Shown: piece by piece, positions 12,764 to 17,834 of the stretch
Layout of the letters: every line of letters begins with the position of its first letter
How positions within the stretch are numbered: position 1 is the first letter of the stretch
NCBI GenBank assembly: GCA_030613605.1
Contig: JAUWLO010000015.1
Coordinates: forward strand, 1 to 17,834
DNA: 17,834 nt
Direction: 5' to 3'
Source: Gammaproteobacteria bacterium
Lineage (GTDB): Bacteria > Pseudomonadota > Gammaproteobacteria > SZUA-152
Notes under the pieces: model-generated
Seen by the model: the letters and a program-made list of their open reading frames with translations, nothing else
Database searches by the model: none
What the model was told of the DNA's origin: nothing
Position numbers and translations under genes: made by a program

Positions 12764-13417
12764 ATGCCGTTATTTGTATCAAAATCTGATTCAGAAACAC
12801 GTTTAAAAATAATTAGCGTACTAATATTATTGTTACTGTTGTTTGTTTCCGGTCAATCGCAGGCAGGTGCGACCAGATACGAATCAAACGCCTGGAAAGT
12901 GGCCATAGCCTCTTCGTTGTCGCTGCTGTATATCACCAACCCCCTTCACGCAGACCGTATGTTTATAGATAGTGGTGGCGGGGAAAGTGTCTATATTCTT
13001 CGTGCCGGTGCACAGTGGGACTGGGAAGAAGATATTCTGGAGTTTCTTGGTTTCAAATTAGGTGCCTATTTACAGGCTGACTATGCAAAATGGCAAAGCA
13101 CCAAAGATGCCAGTCAGGAAGGTGCGAACAACTCGATAGGGTTTACCCCGGTATTTCGATTTACACGCCATATGGATTTGGCAACGATTTACCTGGACAC
13201 ATCGATCGGTATGGCGTTGGTTGCAACCACTCAAATTAATGATTCTGGATTTGGGTCAAACTTCCAGTTCACAGACTCGTTAAGTGTTGGAGCCCTGTTT
13301 GGTGCTCGTCGACAATGGGGTGTGGGTTATAAGTTTAATCACATGTCGAACAATTCCATTAAGTTACCCAACAATGGCATTAACTTTCATCTGTTATCGA
13401 TTTCTTACGAATATTGA
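12764..13417 (+). CDS. PagL-like lipid A deacylase / acyloxyacyl hydrolase family protein
   Basis: The ATG at 12764 has AGGA seven bases upstream and replaces a TTG 15 bp earlier. The 217-residue precursor has a signal peptide (hydrophobic 15-30, likely cut after SQA at 34). The remainder alternates in a beta-barrel fashion and ends in the aromatic ISYEY expected of an outer-membrane protein. The C-terminal motif FNHMSNNSIKLPNNGIN matches the PagL active-site region, with His193 and Ser195 as the HxS pair. PagL removes the 3-O-acyl chain of lipid A. In P. aeruginosa PagL the triad Glu is 14 residues after the His; here that position is Asn207, so activity is uncertain. It converges on the response-regulator gene with 10 bp between stops. 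Confidence 0.78.
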   Translation: MPLFVSKSDSETRLKIISVLILLLLLFVSGQSQAGATRYESNAWKVAIASSLSLLYITNPLHADRMFIDSGGGESVYILRAGAQWDWEEDILEFLGFKLGAYLQADYAKWQSTKDASQEGANNSIGFTPVFRFTRHMDLATIYLDTSIGMALVATTQINDSGFGSNFQFTDSLSVGALFGARRQWGVGYKFNHMSNNSIKLPNNGINFHLLSISYEY

Positions 13418-13427
13418 GCAGCTTTCC

Positions 13428-13907
13428 CTAGCTTTTGATAACTTCATGTGATTTCAGAAGATCAAAAATTGTTTTGAAAAATAAGCTTCGATCGACAGGT
13501 TTGGTAAGGAAACCATTGGCGCCAACACGTTTGCCCCAATAAAGTTCCGTCGGCTGTTGTTCACCGCTGATAATAATGATGGGTATGTGTGCAGTAGTCT
13601 CATTTTTGCGGATTCTGCGGGTGGCCTGGAATCCATTAAGCACCGGCATAACAACATCCATCAGGATAAGGTCGGGCAGGTGGGCCTTGGCCTGTGCTAC
13701 TCCTTCCTCACCGTTGGCTGCACTAATGACATTAAAGCCAGCTTGCACTAATACTTTTTTGAAGGCAGCGATGACGGTACGTGAGTCATCTACTATGAGG
13801 ACATTCAGGTCATAGCCACTGTGACGTTTATTTCTGCGCCGCTCTTTAAATTTTGTTGTTTCAGCTGAGCGATTAAAGAAAAGATTTTTTAGGGTGAAGC
13901 GCTTCAT
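13428..13907 (-). CDS. Single-domain response regulator with basic N-terminal extension
   Basis: The 159-residue protein has a receiver domain from about residue 34: acidic pair Asp40-Asp41, phospho-acceptor Asp84 in LILMDVVMP, Ser114 in IIISG and Lys136 in LTKPVD, all in place. There is no output domain, as in CheY, PilG or PilH. The first 33 residues are an unusual basic extension (FKERRRNKRHS) that could mediate membrane, nucleic-acid or partner binding (inference). The nearest histidine kinase gene is at 15154, on the other strand and separated by trmO, so pairing is only a guess. The start at the complement of 13905-13907 is the first ATG, and no strong ribosome site is visible. Confidence 0.88.
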   Translation of the reverse strand: MKRFTLKNLFFNRSAETTKFKERRRNKRHSGYDLNVLIVDDSRTVIAAFKKVLVQAGFNVISAANGEEGVAQAKAHLPDLILMDVVMPVLNGFQATRRIRKNETTAHIPIIIISGEQQPTELYWGKRVGANGFLTKPVDRSLFFKTIFDLLKSHEVIKS

Positions 13908-14107
13908 CGAATGTCTTTTCCGGTATGCCTCTGTTGATTATCTGTATTGGCGTTGAGGTACAACTTATAGTGATCACCGCTGTAGGGCAAACTTTATAAT
14001 AAAATCGGCTATAAGGGGAATCCATATTTTTTGTCCAGGTGCGGAGTTCTGTTCATTTTATTGGTTAATTGATACGTAACACGCAGCTTGCGTAAAGAAG
14101 GGTTTTG

Positions 14108-14890
14108 ATGAAAGGGTCTGGGGAGTCTAAAGCCTCTATTTTGTTTGAATTTAATCCCATTGGGGTGGTTCACTCCTGTTTTAAGGAAAAATTCGGCATT
14201 CCCCGGCAGCCAGGTCTGGCTTCAGAAGCCCGTGCGACGCTGGAGCTGAAAACACCGTTTAATCGGTGCGAGGCCGTCGCTGGACTGGAAGGCTTCTCTC
14301 ATATTTGGGTTATTTTCGTATTTCATGAAGCCATGCGTGAGCAGTGGCGACCCACCGTACGGCCTCCCCGTCTGGGTGGCAATCAGCGGGTGGGGGTGTT
14401 CGCATCGAGGTCACCTTTTCGGCCTAACCCCGTGGGTTTGTCCGTGGTAAAGCTTGAGAAGATTGAGTGTGATGGCGGGCGTTGTCTGCTTTATTTGCGG
14501 GGGGCTGACTTGTTGGACGGTACTCCGGTGCTGGATATCAAACCTTATCTCCCTTATGCCGATGCTTTGCCGCAAGCCGATGGTGGCTATGCTGAAGATA
14601 CTCCTTTGCAAGTTATGTCTGTCACGTTCAGTGAGTTAGCGGATGCACAGTGTAAGGAGTGTGAGCAAAATGGGCCGCCAGGTTTGCGGCAGTTAATAAA
14701 ACAGGTACTTTCCCAGGATCCTCGTCCTGCCTACTATGTTAATAAAAAATACGTTAATACAAAGCATGCAAATGAAGAGCGTACCGAAAAGCAGGAGTTC
14801 GGCATGCGTCTTTATGATTTTGATCTGCGTTGGAAGGTGGAAGCAGGTCAGGTAACAGTGCTGGAATTAAGGCCGGCTTCTGAGGGTTGA
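14108..14890 (+). CDS. trmO: tRNA (N6-threonylcarbamoyladenosine37-N6)-methyltransferase TrmO
   Basis: TrmO uses S-adenosylmethionine to methylate t6A37 to m6t6A in certain tRNAs reading ANN codons. The 260-residue protein (E. coli 235) shows the family sequences FNPIGVVHSCFKEKFGIPRQPGL near the N-terminus, GFSHIWVIFVFH, the SAM-binding NQRVGVFASRSPFRPNPVGLS, and LDIKPYLPYAD. The C-terminal part contains an extra charged stretch (KYVNTKHANEERTEKQ) before the closing YDFDLRWKV. The ATG at 14108, with GAAGGG upstream, is preferred over the TTG immediately before it. It is preceded by the divergent response regulator and followed by a 263-bp gap. Confidence 0.95.
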   Translation: MKGSGESKASILFEFNPIGVVHSCFKEKFGIPRQPGLASEARATLELKTPFNRCEAVAGLEGFSHIWVIFVFHEAMREQWRPTVRPPRLGGNQRVGVFASRSPFRPNPVGLSVVKLEKIECDGGRCLLYLRGADLLDGTPVLDIKPYLPYADALPQADGGYAEDTPLQVMSVTFSELADAQCKECEQNGPPGLRQLIKQVLSQDPRPAYYVNKKYVNTKHANEERTEKQEFGMRLYDFDLRWKVEAGQVTVLELRPASEG

Positions 14891-14899
14891 ATTAGCGAC

Positions 14900-14930
14900 A
14901 GTCAACCAGGCGCCCGCTATATTGTTGACT
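14900..14930. repeat. 7-bp inverted repeat after trmO
   Basis: AGTCAAC (14900-14906) and GTTGACT (14924-14930) are exact reverse complements 17 bases apart. No T-run follows. It may be a weak transcript-end hairpin or an operator. The rest of the trmO to kinase gap (14931-15153) shows nothing further that I can support. Confidence 0.35.
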
Positions 14931-15153
14931 AGAAATCTCAGGTTTCCGATAAGTGATTTTCCTCCAGGTTGCTGATATAACGATGTCTGTTGAGCTCAAG
15001 CGATATGCGTAATGGTCGATATTCATACAGATAAATATAATAACCGTTCACGGGATTTTGATGGTGATATCTCGAAAACAGGGCGGCCAAATGGCTTGGC
15101 GATGATGGCAGTGGCCGCAGCGCCGCGGTGTAGCGAAATAAACAAATAGGGGT

Positions 15154-17592
15154 GTGTTAGCGCTACCCGGCACTATTGGGAGCGCATGCTTAGGGTTTAT
15201 GACGGAATTAGCACAAAAACATCATGCACTGGAACCGTTGGGTGAACGTGTCCGCGCAAATTTTGCTGGTCTTAAGCGCCAGATGCCTTCGGGTACCCAG
15301 ATAGTATTGTTGTGCGATGATGCCGCGGAACAACTATTGATCGTGGCGCATTCTTCCGCGCATGCCCCCGCAAATCCTTCGTATAACATTCCTTTGAAAG
15401 GCTCTTTTATTGCCCCCAAAGTTTTTTCTGCAAAGAGTGCAATGTTATTAAACGCTCCAGAGCTGACCAAAAAAGACGAGTCTGAGTTTTTTCAACAATT
15501 TAATATTAGTTCAATGGTGGCGGCACCATTGATGAATAATGATACGCCGGTCGGAATCATAATGGTGACTCGTGCTAATGAGGAACCACCTTTTAACAGG
15601 AAAGATATTGCAGACGTTGATAATGTGGCTCGGAAATTGAGTAACATGCTTCAGCTGTCAGTTTCCAATGTCGGTGAATACAGTAAAGGTCAGGGGTATA
15701 AGCACTACCAGTTTTTAAATGAGAAAACATCAAGTCCAGTCATGGTTTTAAATAAGGACTTGCAGGTGTGTGAAGTGAACAGCGCAGCGGCAGAACTTTT
15801 TGGTCTGCCCGCAAAGAAAATGATTGGTAGCGATTTCAGTGGGTATTTTGCAGCAAATGAGCCCTGCATGAAATCATTAAAAGGTGTTGAGCAGGATGGG
15901 GCTACAGCATTTGAAATATCCTTGTATCGCAGTGATGGAGCTGAGTTGTATGTGGGAGTGTATGCCAGCTTAATCACGCTAGATGGTTTTCCCATGGTTA
16001 AAATATTTTTGCGTGACCTGACCAAAAATAAAATAGCGGAAGACAGTCTGGTTCGTGTCAATAAACATGTTACCCATATTCTTGAGTCGACCAGCGATGC
16101 CTATATTGCGCTTGATGATAGCTGGAAGGTAACGTACTTCAATAAGCAGGCCGAGTATCTCTTCCAAATATCAAGAAAGGATGTGTTGGGTAACCCTCTA
16201 TGGGAAGCAGTACCAGATATTACCGGCATATTTCATCAGCGTTTTCGTCATTCCGTGCGTGATGGCGTAAACCTGACTTTTGATAGTTATTACCCTCCAT
16301 CAGACCGTTGGGTAGAAACGCAAACGTACCCGCATTCTGACGGCTTGTCTGTTTATTTCAGGGATATTACTGAGCGTCGTCGTGCTGATAATTTGTTGCG
16401 TGAACGTGAATTACACTTGCGAACGCTTTTGGATAACATGCTGGATGGAGTAATGACCGTTGATAGTAGCGGCATTATTCGAACGTTTAATTCTGCTATG
16501 CAGCGAATGAGTGGGTATTTGGCCAATGAAGTTATTGGTCAGAATGTAAAAATACTGGCATGCGAAAAAAATGCAGAAGAATGTGATCCCGGGTTATGGC
16601 GTTTTTATGAGGATGATACTTCTGGCGGCGTTGGTAATCGACATGAGGTGGTGATTATTTGCAGGGATGGTGAACGTTTTCCAGCGGAACTATCTATTGG
16701 CGAAATGCAGGTTGGTGACGAGTGGAGTTATATTGTTACAGTGCTGGATTTGACCGAGAAAAAACGTGCTGAAAATGAATTGATTGCCCATCGTGAACAG
16801 CTGGAAGATCTGGTTCGTGATCGTACCGCTGATCTTTTGATTGTGCGTGACCAGGCTAATCGAGCAAATAAAGCCAAAAGCATTTTTCTTGCCAATATGA
16901 GCCACGAGTTACGTACGCCCCTTAACGCCATCATTGGTTATAGTGAGCTTTTGCATGAAGAAATTGATGCAAGCAAACCTCAGGATATACGTGATGATCT
17001 AAACAAAATCCGCTCAGCGGGTGCTCATCTTCTTGATCTGATCAGCAACATTCTTGATTTATCAAAAATAGAGGCGGGCAAGATGGATATGAAGCTTGAT
17101 CCGCTGGATTTGTGTTCCTTGCTAGACGATATCGTCGCGACGGTTGAGCCGATTGTCGAAAAGAACGGTAATAAATTGAAAATGAGTCGCTCTGATGATG
17201 TGCAGTCTGTGATCGCAGATAATCTTTGGGTACGCCAGTCGTTATTAAACCTGCTGGCTAATGCGGCGAAGTTTACTGAGAATGGATTAATAAAGCTGGA
17301 GGCATCACTGATTGATAAGTCTGGTGTTAAATGTGTTCAGTTTACAATTACTGATACTGGCATAGGCATGACAGAAGAACAGGTCGGTAATTTATTTGAA
17401 GCATTCCATCAGGCGGACCATTCAGTTACTACGAAATATGGCGGTACTGGTTTGGGTTTAACGATTAGTCAGCGCTTATGCCAGATAATGGGTGGTGATA
17501 TTTCGGTATCCAGTGAGCATGGAAAAGGTTCTGTGTTTGTTATGCATGTGCCTGTCGAAGTAAAACCCGATGCCGACTGGTCATCAGAGTAG
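15154..17592 (+). CDS. Soluble multi-PAS sensor histidine kinase (GAF-PAS-PAS-PAS-HisKA-HATPase)
   Basis: The 812-residue protein has no membrane segment, so it senses an intracellular signal. Domains in order: a GAF-type domain (about 15-170, with MVAAPLMNNDTPVGIIMV); PAS 1 (about 185-295); PAS 2 (about 300-410, ending YFRDITERRR); PAS 3 (about 415-540, ending VLDLTEKKRAE); a coiled coil (about 535-570); and HisKA with His584 in ANMSHELRTPLNAIIGYSELL. The catalytic domain has the N box around Asn703 (LLNLLANAAKFT), G1 DTGIGM (734-739) and G2 GGTGLGL (763-769). No receiver domain follows, and no regulator gene is adjacent. The start is uncertain: GTG 15154 has AGGGG only one base away, and ATG 15199 has a poor AGGG. 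Confidence 0.93.
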   Translation: MLALPGTIGSACLGFMTELAQKHHALEPLGERVRANFAGLKRQMPSGTQIVLLCDDAAEQLLIVAHSSAHAPANPSYNIPLKGSFIAPKVFSAKSAMLLNAPELTKKDESEFFQQFNISSMVAAPLMNNDTPVGIIMVTRANEEPPFNRKDIADVDNVARKLSNMLQLSVSNVGEYSKGQGYKHYQFLNEKTSSPVMVLNKDLQVCEVNSAAAELFGLPAKKMIGSDFSGYFAANEPCMKSLKGVEQDGATAFEISLYRSDGAELYVGVYASLITLDGFPMVKIFLRDLTKNKIAEDSLVRVNKHVTHILESTSDAYIALDDSWKVTYFNKQAEYLFQISRKDVLGNPLWEAVPDITGIFHQRFRHSVRDGVNLTFDSYYPPSDRWVETQTYPHSDGLSVYFRDITERRRADNLLRERELHLRTLLDNMLDGVMTVDSSGIIRTFNSAMQRMSGYLANEVIGQNVKILACEKNAEECDPGLWRFYEDDTSGGVGNRHEVVIICRDGERFPAELSIGEMQVGDEWSYIVTVLDLTEKKRAENELIAHREQLEDLVRDRTADLLIVRDQANRANKAKSIFLANMSHELRTPLNAIIGYSELLHEEIDASKPQDIRDDLNKIRSAGAHLLDLISNILDLSKIEAGKMDMKLDPLDLCSLLDDIVATVEPIVEKNGNKLKMSRSDDVQSVIADNLWVRQSLLNLLANAAKFTENGLIKLEASLIDKSGVKCVQFTITDTGIGMTEEQVGNLFEAFHQADHSVTTKYGGTGLGLTISQRLCQIMGGDISVSSEHGKGSVFVMHVPVEVKPDADWSSE

Positions 17593-17639
17593 GTTAAACC
17601 TAAAAAGTTTTACTTATCTTCGCTGGCAGTTATCACCTG

Positions 17640-17834
17640 CTAGCAACAGCAGCCACCGCCAGGTTTGATCGCTTCAATGGTGGCAGATAACACATAATCT
17701 TCCACGCCCCGGCCAGGCGCCCAGTCTTTTATAAATTCACGTGATTCATCTTTTGGTGCAATTTTAATATCGTCAAAGCCCGCTTCTTTCATCATGGCTT
17801 CAAGGTCTTCAATCATTGATGCGCCAGCCATGCA
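17640..17834 (-). CDS. arsM: Arsenite methyltransferase ArsM-like, C-terminal fragment (partial)
   Basis: The complement reads through the window edge to a TAG at 17640-17642, giving about the last 64 residues. The ATG visible near 17831 is probably internal. The segment IEDLEAMMKEAGFDDIKI, followed by PKDESREFIKDWAPGRGVEDYVLSA, matches the C-terminal part of bacterial ArsM, which methylates arsenite with S-adenosylmethionine. The tail ends GGGCCC, the cysteine-rich end seen in some ArsM proteins that may bind arsenic. The methyltransferase core and its conserved cysteines lie outside the window. It converges with the histidine kinase gene, 47 bp apart. Confidence 0.82.
   Translation of the reverse strand, partial: CMAGASMIEDLEAMMKEAGFDDIKIAPKDESREFIKDWAPGRGVEDYVLSATIEAIKPGGGCCC

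Noticed and set aside
13428..13907. PilZ-like RxxxR motif in the basic extension of the response regulator
   Set aside because: Arg24 and Arg28 fit RxxxR, but the second PilZ motif (D/NxSxxG) and the beta-barrel are absent.

Overview
The window reads as the chromosome of a gammaproteobacterium. The pth-ychF pair followed by an elongator tRNA-Met(CAT) is the order I recall from Pseudomonas aeruginosa, and TmcA, MsrA, TrmO and YchF all resemble their E. coli counterparts in motifs. A PagL-like outer-membrane protein and AT-leaning intergenic regions fit a Pseudomonadales/Cellvibrionales-type lineage. The genus cannot be fixed from the sequence alone. No rRNA, CRISPR array, transposase or integrase was seen.

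Layout. 1-1458: end of pth, complete ychF, then tRNA-Met. 1459-1666: a non-coding stretch of four consecutive hairpins, bracketed by two exact 30-bp copies of the tRNA 3' end. 1667-2488 (minus): a secreted or membrane-anchored TPR protein. 2602-2703: a diverged copy of the tmcA leader plus its first 19 codons, cut off at the 3' end of the next block. 2726-5329 (minus): a lemA and M48-protease (HtpX-like) pair. 5493-10524 (plus): tmcA, msrA, a DUF924 gene, a short DksA/TraR zinc-finger gene, an unknown acidic protein with a 15-bp coding repeat, and an unknown exported protein. 10603-12519 (minus): a terminator, a small zinc-ribbon membrane protein and an AGCS sodium:alanine/glycine symporter. 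12764-13417 (plus): a PagL-like protein, convergent with a minus-strand response regulator (13428-13907). 14108-17592 (plus): trmO and a large soluble hybrid-sensor-type histidine kinase without a receiver (GAF plus three PAS). The window ends in the C-terminus of a minus-strand ArsM-like arsenite methyltransferase.

Theme. The left half is rich in translation and tRNA functions: Pth recycles peptidyl-tRNA, YchF is a ribosome-linked ATPase, and TmcA acetylates C34 of the same elongator tRNA-Met whose gene lies 4 kb upstream. TrmO further right methylates t6A37. Stress or quality-control genes (lemA/M48 protease, msrA, DksA-like) are interleaved. The right half is envelope, transport and signalling.

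The two observations most worth checking are the structured tRNA-tail repeat unit after tRNA-Met, whose architecture recalls the tyrT/rtT repeats of E. coli, and the tmcA leader scar. The scar suggests that an incoming htpX-lemA-tmcA block replaced an older tmcA.
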